From Crocinitomicaceae bacterium (lineage in GTDB: Bacteria > Bacteroidota > Bacteroidia > Flavobacteriales_D > Crocinitomicaceae), in the NCBI GenBank assembly GCA_022448165.1, contig JAKVAS010000018.1, forward strand, positions 1-38,739: a stretch of DNA of 38,739 nt, read 5' to 3'. Both the position numbers and the translations under genes were made by a program. The notes under the pieces are model-generated. The model was not told where the DNA came from. It saw nothing but the letters and a program-made list of their open reading frames with translations, and did not search any database. Every line of letters begins with the position of its first letter. Position 1 is the first letter of the stretch. Below are positions 8,450 to 16,881 of the stretch, in pieces.

Positions 8450-9709
8450 TTATACCAATATTTGAAATAAATCAGGGTTATTATTAAGGTATTCACCAAA
8501 GAATTTTTTCGCCTTCATTTTTTCCATGAGTGTTTCAATATCTTTTGGATCAAATAACTCTAGACCAACTACTGCTGGACCAGAATTTCGATTATGTTTT
8601 TTTGAATACTCAAAATGTGTAATATCGTCGTTAGGGCCTAAAATATCAGATAAGAACTCCCTTAACGCACCCGCTCTTTGCGGAAATCTAATAATGAAAT
8701 AATGTTTATGGCCAGAATGAAGTAAGGCGCGTTCTTTTATTTCTTCCGTTCGCGTGATATCGTTGTTAGAACCGCTAATCAAACAGACCACATTTTTACC
8801 TTTAATTTCCTCTTGATATTGTTCTAATACAGCAGTGGTTAGTGCGCCTGCTGGCTCCACTACGATAGCATTTTTATTATATAAATCCAATATGGTTTGA
8901 CATACTTTTCCCTCATGCACAGTAACCATTTCATCAAGATTTTCTTTACAAATCTCAAAGTTTAAATCACCAACCTTTTGCACAGAAGCCCCATCCACAA
9001 ACTTATTGATGTCTTCGATTTTAGTATTTACTCCATTTTTTATAGAGGTAGACATAGAAGGAGCCCCTTGAGGCTCCACACCAATCACCTTCGTACTTGC
9101 CGATAACTCTTTAAATATACTTGAGATTCCCGCAGACACCCCTCCTCCTCCAACAGGCAAAAACAAATAATCAATAGGCGCTTTAGATTCTTCTAATATT
9201 TCCAGAGCAATGGTAGCCTGTCCCTCTATTACTTTTATATCATTAAATGGGTGTACAAATGACATGTTATGATTATTACAATATGCAATCGCGCTCTGAG
9301 AAGCGTCATCAAAAGTATCCCCTGTTAAAACAACATCCACATAATCGCCACCAAACATTTTTACTTGTTCAATTTTTTGATTTGGAGTAGGTGCAGGCAT
9401 AAAAATAACTCCCTTTATCTTCTTTACAAAACAAGAGTACGCTACACCTTGAGCATGATTGCCGGCACTAGCACACACAACACCTTGTTTTAATTCAACA
9501 GCTGTTAAAGACGCAATTTTATTATATGCTCCCCTTATTTTATAAGATCTAACCTCTTGTAAATCTTCTCTTTTAAAAATAACGTTAGCGCCGTATTTTT
9601 CCGATAAGTATTGATTCTTTTGTAGCGGTGTTTTTAAAACAACATCCCTCAAAAGAGATGCTGTTTTTTCCACTTCACTTAAATTAACATATTTGATTAA
9701 TGTGGACAT
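8450..9709 (-). CDS. ilvA: Threonine ammonia-lyase (biosynthetic threonine dehydratase)
   Basis: PLP enzyme that deaminates threonine to 2-oxobutanoate, the first committed step to isoleucine. It has 419 aa. The PLP-binding lysine is in SYKIRGAYNK (Lys57), the cofactor phosphate loop is PVGGGGVSAG, and a C-terminal ACT-like region (about 330-419, HYFIIRFPQRAGALREFL) is the expected feedback site for isoleucine. This one-ACT length is typical of the shorter IlvA class. Its ATG overlaps the ilvC stop by one base (TAATG), which indicates translational coupling at the end of the ilv operon. Confidence 0.96.
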   Translation of the reverse strand: MSTLIKYVNLSEVEKTASLLRDVVLKTPLQKNQYLSEKYGANVIFKREDLQEVRSYKIRGAYNKIASLTAVELKQGVVCASAGNHAQGVAYSCFVKKIKGVIFMPAPTPNQKIEQVKMFGGDYVDVVLTGDTFDDASQSAIAYCNNHNMSFVHPFNDIKVIEGQATIALEILEESKAPIDYLFLPVGGGGVSAGISSIFKELSASTKVIGVEPQGAPSMSTSIKNGVNTKIEDINKFVDGASVQKVGDLNFEICKENLDEMVTVHEGKVCQTILDLYNKNAIVVEPAGALTTAVLEQYQEEIKGKNVVCLISGSNNDITRTEEIKERALLHSGHKHYFIIRFPQRAGALREFLSDILGPNDDITHFEYSKKHNRNSGPAVVGLELFDPKDIETLMEKMKAKKFFGEYLNNNPDLFQILV

Positions 9710-11178
9710 TAGTTTAACTTTTGCATAGCAGTCATTGAAGCTCTAAGTTTGGCACCAACAATTTCTATCGGGTGATTTCTCAACGCTTGATTTACCGCTA
9801 TTAATTTTTGATTATCGACATAATTTTCTTCTGCGTACGGTTTTCCAATTAGACTTGTATCCACATTTTTCATGAATTCCGTCAATAACGGTTTACAAGC
9901 ATGATCAAACAAATAACAACCGTACTCAGCAGTATCAGAAATAATTCTATTCATTTCATATAACTTTTTACGTGCAATTGTATTGGCAATTAACGGTGTT
10001 TCATGCAACGATTCATAATATGCCGACTCAGCCTTTATACCCGCATTAGTCATTGTTTCGTATGCTAACTCAACTCCTGCTTTGGTAAAAGCAGCTAACA
10101 ACGTTCCATGATCAAAAAATTCCTGCTCATTAATTGGTTTGTCCGTAATTTTCGTTTGCTCAAATGCTGTTTCACCCGTAGCCTTTCTCCAGTTTAACAA
10201 ATCCTTATCATTATTCCTCCAATCTTCCATCATTCCTGCAGAAAATTCACCTGACATAATATCATCCATATGCTTGGTAAATAATGGCGTCATAATAGTC
10301 TTTAACTCTTCCGATAATTCATGCGCTTTAATTTTGGCTGGGTTGGATAGTCTATCCATCATATTTGTTAACCCACCATGTTTCAATGCTTCGGTTAACG
10401 TTTCCCAACCATACTGAATTAACTTAGCAGCATAGCCCTCATCTATGCCTTCTTGAACCATCTTGTCAAAGCATAAAATAGATCCCGTTTGTAAGACTCC
10501 GCATAAAATCGTTTGCTCGCCCATTAAGTCTGATTTCACCTCCGCTACAAATGATGAATTAAGAACCCCTGCTTTGTCTCCTCCAGTAGCAACTGCATAA
10601 GCTTTAGCTAATTCCAATCCTTCATTCCTAGGATCATTTTCAGGATGAACAGCTATCAAAGTAGGTACACCAAAACCTCTTTTAAACTCCTCTCGAACCT
10701 CAGAACCAGGTGATTTAGGCGCCATCATTATTACGGTTAAGTCTTCTCTAATTGTCATCCCCTCTTCAACAATATTAAACCCATGAGAGTAAGATAAAGC
10801 CGCTCCTTTTTTCATTAGAGGCATTACGCTATTTACAACTGATGTATGCTGTTTGTCTGGTGTTAAATTAATTACTAAATCAGCACTCGGAATCATTTCT
10901 TCATAAGTACCCACATTAAAGTTATTCTCTGTTGCATTTTTAAATGACTGTCTTTGTTCTTTAATAGCACCTTCTCTAAGAGTGTAAGACACATCTAAAC
11001 CAGAATCTCTCATGTTCAAACCTTGATTCAAACCTTGAGCTCCACACCCAATAATTACAATCTTTTTATCATTCAACGCTTTTGTTCCGTTTTGGAATTC
11101 AGACGCATCCATAAAGTCACATTTACCTAATTGTGTTAATTGGTTTCTAAGTGATAAGGTGTTAAAATAATTTTTCAT
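9709..11178 (-). CDS. ilvC: Ketol-acid reductoisomerase, class II
   Basis: Converts acetolactate and acetohydroxybutyrate to the dihydroxy acids with NAD(P)H and Mg, in valine, leucine and isoleucine synthesis. At 489 aa it is the long class II (E. coli-like) form with a duplicated C-terminal knotted domain, not the 330-aa class I form. The Rossmann loop [12 protein letters not shown] is at 42-53, and downstream NLTPDKQH and the [15 protein letters not shown] block agree. It starts 20 nt after ilvN and its last base overlaps the ilvA start. Confidence 0.97.
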   Translation of the reverse strand: MKNYFNTLSLRNQLTQLGKCDFMDASEFQNGTKALNDKKIVIIGCGAQGLNQGLNMRDSGLDVSYTLREGAIKEQRQSFKNATENNFNVGTYEEMIPSADLVINLTPDKQHTSVVNSVMPLMKKGAALSYSHGFNIVEEGMTIREDLTVIMMAPKSPGSEVREEFKRGFGVPTLIAVHPENDPRNEGLELAKAYAVATGGDKAGVLNSSFVAEVKSDLMGEQTILCGVLQTGSILCFDKMVQEGIDEGYAAKLIQYGWETLTEALKHGGLTNMMDRLSNPAKIKAHELSEELKTIMTPLFTKHMDDIMSGEFSAGMMEDWRNNDKDLLNWRKATGETAFEQTKITDKPINEQEFFDHGTLLAAFTKAGVELAYETMTNAGIKAESAYYESLHETPLIANTIARKKLYEMNRIISDTAEYGCYLFDHACKPLLTEFMKNVDTSLIGKPYAEENYVDNQKLIAVNQALRNHPIEIVGAKLRASMTAMQKLN

Positions 11179-11198
11179 TTTGTTCTATTCTTTATTGC

Positions 11199-11501
11199 TT
11201 AATTAATTGAATTATGGGTAAGTTTTGAAACTACCAAGTCTTGAAGTAACATGTCAGACTCTGAGTGGTAGTATGCTTTTAACACATCCACCTGCTTCTC
11301 TAACTGTTTTGTAATTTTTACAATTTGCGACTCAGAGGTATGGATCACTATCTTAAATTTTGAAATCCCTTCCACTTCACTTTTCTCCACCTTCAAACTT
11401 TCTATATTTATTTTTCGCCTCGTAAATATGATGGAAACCCTAACGAGCATACCCGGCATATTCTCCGTAAAAACGGATATTTTAAATCTTTTATCATTCA
11501 T
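11199..11501 (-). CDS. ilvN: Acetolactate synthase small (regulatory) subunit, single-ACT short form
   Basis: Regulatory partner of IlvB that confers stimulation and valine sensitivity. It is only 100 aa: one ACT domain (FKISVFTENMPGMLVRVSII, then FTRRKINIESLKV and KITKQLEKQVDVLKAYYH). As far as I recall, most Bacteroidota IlvN proteins run to about 160-180 aa with a second C-terminal domain. Here the frame closes cleanly after the ACT domain with no remnant before ilvC. It therefore resembles the short IlvM type, and valine feedback may be weakened. Six bases separate it from ilvB. Confidence 0.9.
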   Translation of the reverse strand: MNDKRFKISVFTENMPGMLVRVSIIFTRRKINIESLKVEKSEVEGISKFKIVIHTSESQIVKITKQLEKQVDVLKAYYHSESDMLLQDLVVSKLTHNSIN

Positions 11502-11507
11502 TTCACT

Positions 11508-13235
11508 CTATTTTAACCTCACATCAGATACCGCCGATCCTGTTGGTATCATCGGAAATACATTATTTTCTTTACCAACCATAACCTCTAAAAAATATGA
11601 CCCTTCATGAGATAACATTTCTGTAATTGCTCTTTTTAACTCCTCTCTTTTCTCAACTTTTTTGGTCGTAATACCATACCCCTTAACTATAGTCTGAAAG
11701 TCTGGATTAACCATATGAGTAGAAGCATATCTCTTATCAAAAAATAGCTCTTGCCACTGTCTTACCATTCCTAAAAACTCGTTGTTTAAAACCACCATCT
11801 TCACCGGCGTTTTACATTGAAGTATAGTTCCCAATTCTTGAATTGTCATTTGAAAACCACCATCTCCCATTATAGCGATAACCTGAGTGTTTGGCATCCC
11901 CATTTTGGCACCAATTGCAGCTGGCAAACAAAACCCCATAGTTCCAAGTCCTCCAGAAGTAATCATAGATCTTGTTTCTTTAAATTTGGCATACCTACAA
12001 GCCATCATTTGATGCTGTCCAACATCAGTTACGATAATATTATTCTTGTCAGACAACTCATTTATTTGATGGATCACCTCCCCCATACTCATTATTTCAG
12101 TGGATGGAGATAACTCTTCATTAATGACCTCTTTGTATTCTTCTTGTTCTAATACTCTAAACTGATTAAGCCAAGCCTCGTGTTTTCTAGTTTTAACTAA
12201 TTCAGTTAAGTGCATTAAACTCTCTTTTGCATCTGCGATTATCGCAACGTCCGCTTTAACATTTTTATCTATCTCCGCAGGATCGATATCTAAGTGTATA
12301 ACCTTTGCCTGCTTTGCATATTTAGTCAAATCTCCAGTTACTCGATCGTCGAATCGCATACCTACAGCGATCAATACATCACACTCATTTGTCAATTTAT
12401 TTGGCGCATAGTTACCATGCATCCCCAACATTCCAACATGTAAATAGTGGTCAGATTCCAAAGCTGATAATCCAAGAATAGTGCATGCAGATGGTATTCC
12501 TGCTTTCTCAATAAAAGCTTTAAACTCCTTTTCAGCTTCAGACAAAATCACGCCTTGACCAAATAAAACAAATGGTTTTTTTGCTTGATCAATTAACTGA
12601 GAAGCAACTTTTACCTTATCTCGATCAAGTTCTGGCTTAGGCAAATAACTTCTCATTCCTATAAACGGCTTGTACTCAAAATTAACTTCACCAAATTGAG
12701 CATCCTTAGTAATATCGATCAATACAGGACCTGGTTTCCCAGTTTTCGCAATGTAAAATGCTTTGGCTATAGCCATTGGAATTTCCTCGGCATTTGTAAC
12801 CTGAAAATTCCATTTCGTTACCGGCATTGAAATATCAATGACATCTGTTTCTTGAAAAGCATCTGTACCTAACAAATGACTTGCTACTTGCCCTGTAATA
12901 CAAACTAATGGCGTAGAGTCTATTTGAGCATCTGCTATGCCAGTAATCAAATTTGTAGCTCCTGGGCCTGAAGTGGCAATACATACACCAACTTTACCTG
13001 TTGCTCTCGCATACCCCTGTGCGGCATGCACTGCACCTTGCTCATGTCTAGTTAAAACATGTTTAATTTGATCTTCAAAATCATAAAGTGCATCATAAAC
13101 CGGCATTATAGCCCCCCCCGGGTACCCAAACATTAAGTCAGCACCTTCTTCAATTAATGACTGAACAACTGCCTCTGCTCCTATCATCAACTTTTTTTCC
13201 GTTTTGATTTTATTTTTTATTTCAAGCGTTTCCAT
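11508..13235 (-). CDS. ilvB: Acetolactate synthase large (catalytic) subunit
   Basis: Thiamine-diphosphate enzyme that condenses two pyruvates, or pyruvate with 2-oxobutanoate, in branched-chain amino-acid synthesis. The 575-aa length is standard. Visible motifs are the pyrimidine-activating Glu65 in LTRHEQGAVHAAQGYARAT, SGPGATNLITGIADA, the FAD-region GMLGMHGNYAPN, and the ThDP/Mg motif GDGGFQMTIQELGT followed by NNEFLGMVRQWQ near residues 450-490. It sits between ilvD (25 nt upstream) and ilvN (6 nt downstream) in the operon. Confidence 0.97.
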   Translation of the reverse strand: METLEIKNKIKTEKKLMIGAEAVVQSLIEEGADLMFGYPGGAIMPVYDALYDFEDQIKHVLTRHEQGAVHAAQGYARATGKVGVCIATSGPGATNLITGIADAQIDSTPLVCITGQVASHLLGTDAFQETDVIDISMPVTKWNFQVTNAEEIPMAIAKAFYIAKTGKPGPVLIDITKDAQFGEVNFEYKPFIGMRSYLPKPELDRDKVKVASQLIDQAKKPFVLFGQGVILSEAEKEFKAFIEKAGIPSACTILGLSALESDHYLHVGMLGMHGNYAPNKLTNECDVLIAVGMRFDDRVTGDLTKYAKQAKVIHLDIDPAEIDKNVKADVAIIADAKESLMHLTELVKTRKHEAWLNQFRVLEQEEYKEVINEELSPSTEIMSMGEVIHQINELSDKNNIIVTDVGQHQMMACRYAKFKETRSMITSGGLGTMGFCLPAAIGAKMGMPNTQVIAIMGDGGFQMTIQELGTILQCKTPVKMVVLNNEFLGMVRQWQELFFDKRYASTHMVNPDFQTIVKGYGITTKKVEKREELKRAITEMLSHEGSYFLEVMVGKENNVFPMIPTGSAVSDVRLK

Positions 13236-13260
13236 GTCTAATGGATTTTAGTTTTAATCA

Positions 13261-14937
13261 TTAAAATTCGTCAGTAACACAACCTTCTGAGGCACATGAT
13301 ACAGTCCTAGCATACTTGTAAAGCACGCCTTTCTTATGTTTTAAATGAGGTTGGCTCCAACGAGATTTCCTTAAAATCAACTCCTCTTTTGTAACATCAA
13401 AATCTATGGTGTTATTTATAGCATCAATAGTAATCCTGTCACCATCTTTTACAAAAGCAATTGGTCCGCCAACTTGGGCCTCTGGAGAAATATGACCAAC
13501 AACAAACCCATGTGTTCCACCTGAAAACCTTCCATCAGTGATTAAGGCAACATCATTGCCTAATCCCGCCCCGATAATTGCCGCTGTAGGCTTAAGCATT
13601 TCAGGCATTCCCGGTCCTCCTTTTGGACCTTCATACCTAATTACTACCACATCTCCCTTTTCTACTTTCCCATCTCTAATGCCATCATTAGCAGCATATT
13701 CAGATTCAAACACCTTCGCTGTACCTGTAAAACGGAGGCCTTCTTTACCCGTAATTTTTGCTACAGCACCTTTAGGAGATAAATTTCCTTTAAGGATTCT
13801 TAAGTGACCTGTTTTCTTTATTGGGTTTTCAAGCGTTTTGATAACTTGCTGACCTGTCAACAGGTCAGGTACAGTTTCCAAATTTTCAGCTAACGTATTC
13901 CCCGTTACAGTTAAACAATCTCCATGTAAAAGACCATTTTTCAATAGGTACTTTAATACCGCCGGCACACCTCCAACTTCATGCACATCCTCCATAAGAA
14001 ACTGTCCACTTGGCTTGAGGTCGGCCAGAAATGGAGTTGTATCAGCAATTCTTTGAAAATCTGATAATGTAAATTCAACCCCCGCTGTTTTTGCTATTGC
14101 CAAAAAGTGAAGCACAGCATTTGTCGAGCCACCCAAAACAGTTACTAATCTTATCGCATTTTCTAGTGCCTTTTTAGTAACTATATCTTTCGGTTTCAAA
14201 TCCTTTTCAAGTAAAACTCTAACTGTTTCCCCCGCTTTCACACTCTCGCTTTTCTTCTTTTCACCTAATGCTGGGTTCGAAGAATTATAAGGTAGTGACA
14301 TCCCCAATGCTTCAATAGCTGACGCCATAGTATTGGCAGTATACATACCTCCACAAGCTCCTGCTCCTGGACAAGCTTTTTCTATTATACTCTCGTATTC
14401 TTCTGTATCCATCTTACCCGCTACTTTTTGTCCCCAAGCTTCAAAAGCAGATACTATATCTAACTTCTTATCCTTATGACAACCTGAAGCTATGGTACCA
14501 CCATAAACAAGAATACCCGGCCTGTTTGTTCTCAACATTGCCATCAATGCTCCAGGCATATTTTTATCACATCCAACAACTGTAACCAAAGCATCATAAG
14601 ACATTCCTTCAACGACTGTTTCCATTGAATCCGCTATTACATCTCTCGATGGTAATGAGTATCTCATCCCAGGAGTTCCCATAGAAATACCATCACTTAC
14701 ACCAATCGTATTGTAAATCAAACCAACTGTACTTACATTTTTCGTTCCCCGCTTAACTTCAAGTGCCAAGTCATTTAAATGCATATTACAAGGGTTACCT
14801 TCATATCCAGTACTCGCAATACCAACAAATGGCTTACTAAAGTCTTCCTTAGTCAAACCAATAGCATGAAGCATTGCTTTAGCTGCTGGTTGTGTGTCAT
14901 CTTGCGTAACACGCTTACTGTATTTATTCAATTCCAT
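13261..14937 (-). CDS. ilvD: Dihydroxy-acid dehydratase
   Basis: Fe-S dehydratase that makes 2-oxo acids from dihydroxy acids, the shared penultimate step to valine and isoleucine. It has 558 aa, as usual. The three cluster cysteines appear as [10 protein letters not shown] (Cys50), [10 protein letters not shown] (Cys123) and [14 protein letters not shown] (Cys195). The C-terminal signature [19 protein letters not shown] is present. It is preceded by a 151-nt spacer after ilvE that contains a terminator-like hairpin (15051-15067), so part of the transcription may stop before it. Confidence 0.97.
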   Translation of the reverse strand: MELNKYSKRVTQDDTQPAAKAMLHAIGLTKEDFSKPFVGIASTGYEGNPCNMHLNDLALEVKRGTKNVSTVGLIYNTIGVSDGISMGTPGMRYSLPSRDVIADSMETVVEGMSYDALVTVVGCDKNMPGALMAMLRTNRPGILVYGGTIASGCHKDKKLDIVSAFEAWGQKVAGKMDTEEYESIIEKACPGAGACGGMYTANTMASAIEALGMSLPYNSSNPALGEKKKSESVKAGETVRVLLEKDLKPKDIVTKKALENAIRLVTVLGGSTNAVLHFLAIAKTAGVEFTLSDFQRIADTTPFLADLKPSGQFLMEDVHEVGGVPAVLKYLLKNGLLHGDCLTVTGNTLAENLETVPDLLTGQQVIKTLENPIKKTGHLRILKGNLSPKGAVAKITGKEGLRFTGTAKVFESEYAANDGIRDGKVEKGDVVVIRYEGPKGGPGMPEMLKPTAAIIGAGLGNDVALITDGRFSGGTHGFVVGHISPEAQVGGPIAFVKDGDRITIDAINNTIDFDVTKEELILRKSRWSQPHLKHKKGVLYKYARTVSCASEGCVTDEF

Positions 14938-15046
14938 TTTTCTTTTATTTCGAGTTCAAATATCTGCGTCCATTATCATCTGAAGAAATTATAAATTATC
15001 AGATCAGGAATGTCCAACCTGTTCAACAACATCATAAACAACTGAA

Positions 15047-15067
15047 AAACAGGAGGTTTGACCTCCT
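15047..15067 (-). terminator. Intercistronic terminator-like hairpin between ilvE and ilvD
   Basis: On the minus strand AGGAGGT, CAA, ACCTCCT (15067-15051) forms a 7-bp stem followed by GTTTTT. It lies just after the ilvE stop and before ilvD in the same direction. It could lower expression of ilvD-ilvA relative to ilvE or protect the 3' end of an ilvE message. Confidence 0.5.
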
Positions 15068-15088
15068 CCTTTTTCATACTTCCAAGCA

Positions 15089-15979
15089 TTAAACCAATTC
15101 AAAAAGCTTATACTCCTTTTCCCTTACTCGATTCATGTACGCATTTGAAAGAGTGTACCCCATGGTATCTTCCCATTTTAAGTTGAACCTTTTATTATCA
15201 AGGCTTTCTATGCCAGCAACTTCAGCCGCTGTTCCTGTAAAAAATGCACCATCCGCCTCATACACATCTTTAGGCGTAAAGTATTTCTCTTCAACTGTGA
15301 AATCAAGCTCCTTAGCTAGATCTAGAATAGTTTGTCGTGTGATGCCAGCAAGAATATTTCCCAATGGAGCAGTAAATAATTTACCCCCTTTTTCATAAAA
15401 GAAATTGGCTCCAGGACCTTCTGCTATATAGCCATTCATATCCAGTAATAATGCCTCATCAAACCCTTTTTGTTTTGCTTCCGTAGTTGCTAATATTGAA
15501 TTCGTATAATGGCCTGTGACTTTCGCTTCAACAAAACAAGATTTTGGATTTGGCCTCTGAAATGAAGAAGTCATTAGCCTTAACCCAGTATTACCCAAAT
15601 ACCTTCCCCATTCCCATGCGCACAACATTACATGAACCTTATTTGTTGGTTGTAACTGCATGTTTTCCCCTAGATAAACCAATGGGCGGATGTATGCATC
15701 CTCTAAACCATTCTTTTCAAGTAACTGGTATGTTAACCGAATTAACTCTTCGACTGAATAAGGGAGCTTAATGTGCATTTTTTCAGCTGAATAATGTAAT
15801 CTTTCATAATGTTCCTTAGCCTTAAACACATTAGCACCATTTTCTGTTTTATAAGATCTAATGCCTTCAAACACACCTGCTCCATAGTGAAGTGTTTGAC
15901 TATAAAGATCAGCTGAACTATCTTTCGCTTTAACCCAATTTCCATCTAAAAATATCAGGGTATCATTGTTGTAATACAT
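15089..15979 (-). CDS. ilvE: Branched-chain amino-acid aminotransferase
   Basis: PLP fold-IV aminotransferase for the final transamination to valine, leucine and isoleucine. It has 296 aa. The PLP lysine is in EAKVTGHYTNS (Lys153). LHYGAGVFEGIRSY (30-43) and DEALLLDMNGYIAEGPGANFF are the standard family blocks. It is the first structural gene after the tandem leader region; its ATG (15979) follows the second terminator's T tract by about 30 nt. Confidence 0.96.
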   Translation of the reverse strand: MYYNNDTLIFLDGNWVKAKDSSADLYSQTLHYGAGVFEGIRSYKTENGANVFKAKEHYERLHYSAEKMHIKLPYSVEELIRLTYQLLEKNGLEDAYIRPLVYLGENMQLQPTNKVHVMLCAWEWGRYLGNTGLRLMTSSFQRPNPKSCFVEAKVTGHYTNSILATTEAKQKGFDEALLLDMNGYIAEGPGANFFYEKGGKLFTAPLGNILAGITRQTILDLAKELDFTVEEKYFTPKDVYEADGAFFTGTAAEVAGIESLDNKRFNLKWEDTMGYTLSNAYMNRVREKEYKLFELV

Positions 15980-16010
15980 AACTTTTTCTGTGTTTGTTAA
16001 TTTTTAATTC

Positions 16011-16043
16011 AAAAAAAAGCCCTTCTCAGTAGTGAGAAGGGCT
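16011..16043 (-). terminator. ilv attenuator 2: Rho-independent terminator
   Basis: On the minus strand, AGCCCTTCTCA, loop CTAC, TGAGAAGGGCT (16043-16018) is a perfect 11-bp stem followed by eight T (16018-16011). It lies between leader peptide 2 and ilvE. The competing antiterminator pairs GTGAGAAcGG (16074-16065, over the leader-2 stop codon) with CCcTTCTCAC (16041-16032), one internal mismatch shown in lower case. Confidence 0.9.
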
Positions 16044-16070
16044 CTAATATTTTTCAATACAATTCCGTTC

Positions 16071-16163
16071 TCACCCATGAGGTAAAATAATAATGACTAC
16101 AATGACAATGACAGTTGTTAACATGTTCATTATACTATTACTATCGAATTGTTTCTTTTTCAT
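16071..16163 (-). CDS. ilv leader peptide 2, run of Val/Ile/Leu codons
   Basis: A 30-aa mini-gene from ATG 16163 to TGA 16071, starting MKKKQFDSNSIMNML. Codons 18-27 read VIVIVVIIIL, ten branched-chain codons in a row, and the peptide ends PHG. This is the hallmark of a ribosome-mediated attenuation leader for a branched-chain operon. It is followed by a strong terminator and then ilvE. The stop codon lies inside the antiterminator strand (16065-16074), so a ribosome that finishes translation would mask it and allow termination. One that stalls at Val/Ile codons would leave it free. A small membrane peptide is the alternative reading, but position argues against it. Confidence 0.88.
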   Translation of the reverse strand: MKKKQFDSNSIMNMLTTVIVIVVIIILPHG

Positions 16164-16211
16164 TTTTAATTGTCTTAATTACCGTTTCTTATCTCAAATA
16201 AAACTTATTCC

Positions 16212-16239
16212 AAAAAAAAAGCCATCCTCATGGATGGCT
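16212..16239 (-). terminator. ilv attenuator 1: Rho-independent terminator
   Basis: On the minus strand, AGCCATCC, loop ATGA, GGATGGCT (16239-16220) is an 8-bp stem followed by a run of nine T ending at 16212. Upstream strands can compete: GATGGT (16266-16261) pairs with GCCATC of the terminator's first arm (five Watson-Crick pairs plus G:T), and TACCATC inside the leader (16310-16304) pairs with GATGGTA (16266-16260). That gives the classical 1-2-3-4 order. Confidence 0.88.
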
Positions 16240-16269
16240 CAAGTTTATATTTTTAGTTGTACCATCTTA

Positions 16270-16329
16270 TTAGCTGTGATTGACAATCACGACTTCAATA
16301 ATTGATGGTAAAATATTTGTGTTCTTCAT
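16270..16329 (-). CDS. ilv leader peptide 1, Ile/Val-rich
   Basis: A 19-aa mini-gene, MKNTNILPSIIEVVIVNHS, ATG 16329 to TAA 16270, with a second TAA right after. Eight of 19 codons are Ile, Leu or Val. Codons 7-9 contain segment 1 (TACCATC) of the predicted attenuator, and codons 14-18 form a hairpin of their own (GTGATTG, T, CAATCAC) that could act as a pause site. Terminator 1 follows 31 nt downstream. The predicted start of transcription is only a few bases before the ATG, so it may be translated from a nearly leaderless RNA. Confidence 0.82.
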   Translation of the reverse strand: MKNTNILPSIIEVVIVNHS

Positions 16330-16337
16330 TACAGCGG

Positions 16338-16370
16338 CAAAGTTATCATATCTTTTTATTAATTTCCAAA
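16338..16370 (-). promoter_or_regulatory. ilv operon promoter
   Basis: On the minus strand TTTG (16370-16367), a 21-nt spacer, and TAACTTTG (16345-16338) match the Bacteroidota -33/-7 consensus. It is the only good promoter seen before both leader peptides; none was found between terminator 1 and leader 2. Confidence 0.65.
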
Positions 16371-16669
16371 TAAAGCGCAAACTTTTTGAGAATAATCTTT
16401 TGTACCCATCTCAAATTCAATAAAATATAACAAGAAAAGAACCTTTAAACTCAGATATACATAGCAAAACTTGTTAACAACATTAAATCAATGAGCTAAA
16501 TTGGAATTTTAGAAACTGTGTTGAGGTGTAAAACTACCTATCATCACGAAATAAACTGCTTTTCAAAAAATTTAATACCGTAATTCTCAAATAGAAGCCT
16601 TAATTGATCCTTTTATAAATTGTCGTTGGGTTTAACGGGCAAATGAAATAATTTCAATTTATTAAAATC
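16371..16669. other. Intergenic region without a recognised feature
   Basis: AT-rich DNA between the ilv promoter and the tRNA terminator. No credible coding frame, repeat or further promoter was found here. Confidence 0.6.
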
Positions 16670-16707
16670 AAAAAAAGGCTTTCAACGAAATCGTTGAAAG
16701 CCTTTTT
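16670..16707 (-). terminator. Terminator after tRNA-Met
   Basis: A perfect 12-bp inverted repeat GGCTTTCAACGA / TCGTTGAAAGCC (16677-16702, two-base loop) flanked by an A run on the left (16670-16676), which is the T tract of the minus strand. It lies just downstream of the tRNA. Confidence 0.9.
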
Positions 16708-16716
16708 CTCACTGTG

Positions 16717-16790
16717 TGCTCCCACATGGGCTCGAACCATGGACCCCTTGATTATGAGTCAAGTGCTCTAACCAGCTGAGCTATAGGAGC
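16717..16790 (-). tRNA. tRNA-Met (CAT)
   Basis: A 74-nt cloverleaf on the minus strand. The acceptor stem is GCTCCTA / TGGGAGC with one G:T pair, the D arm AGCTCAGCTGGTTAGAGC, the anticodon arm CTTGACTCATAATCAAG with anticodon CAT, and the T arm CATGGTTCGAGCCCATG; the discriminator is A. CCA is not encoded. The C1:G72-type initiator hallmarks are absent and the variable loop GGGGTC resembles elongator tRNA-Met. A tRNA-Ile with lysidine-modified CAT is the main alternative. Confidence 0.93.
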
Positions 16791-16881
16791 ATTTCACTTA
16801 CAATAGTCTGGTTTTTCTATTGACGCGTTGGCAAAGATAGCATTCAAAGATAAAATTTCAATATTCTGAGCACTTTTATAT

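Noticed and set aside
13861-13866. Short repeated CTGTCAA/CAGGTCAGG words within ilvD looked like a repeat.
   Set aside because: They are inside a well-conserved coding sequence and too short to be meaningful.
14976-15035. A 19-codon ORF before ilvD (MMLLNRLDIPDLIIYNFFR) with several Leu/Ile codons, resembling a third ilv leader peptide.
   Set aside because: No terminator or alternative stem follows it before the ilvD ATG; the only hairpin nearby lies upstream of it, so it lacks the design of an attenuator.
16093-16305. A 70-codon plus-strand ORF in the ilv leader region.
   Set aside because: It is the complement of the two leader peptides and terminator 1; hydrophobicity arises from the Val/Ile codons on the other strand.
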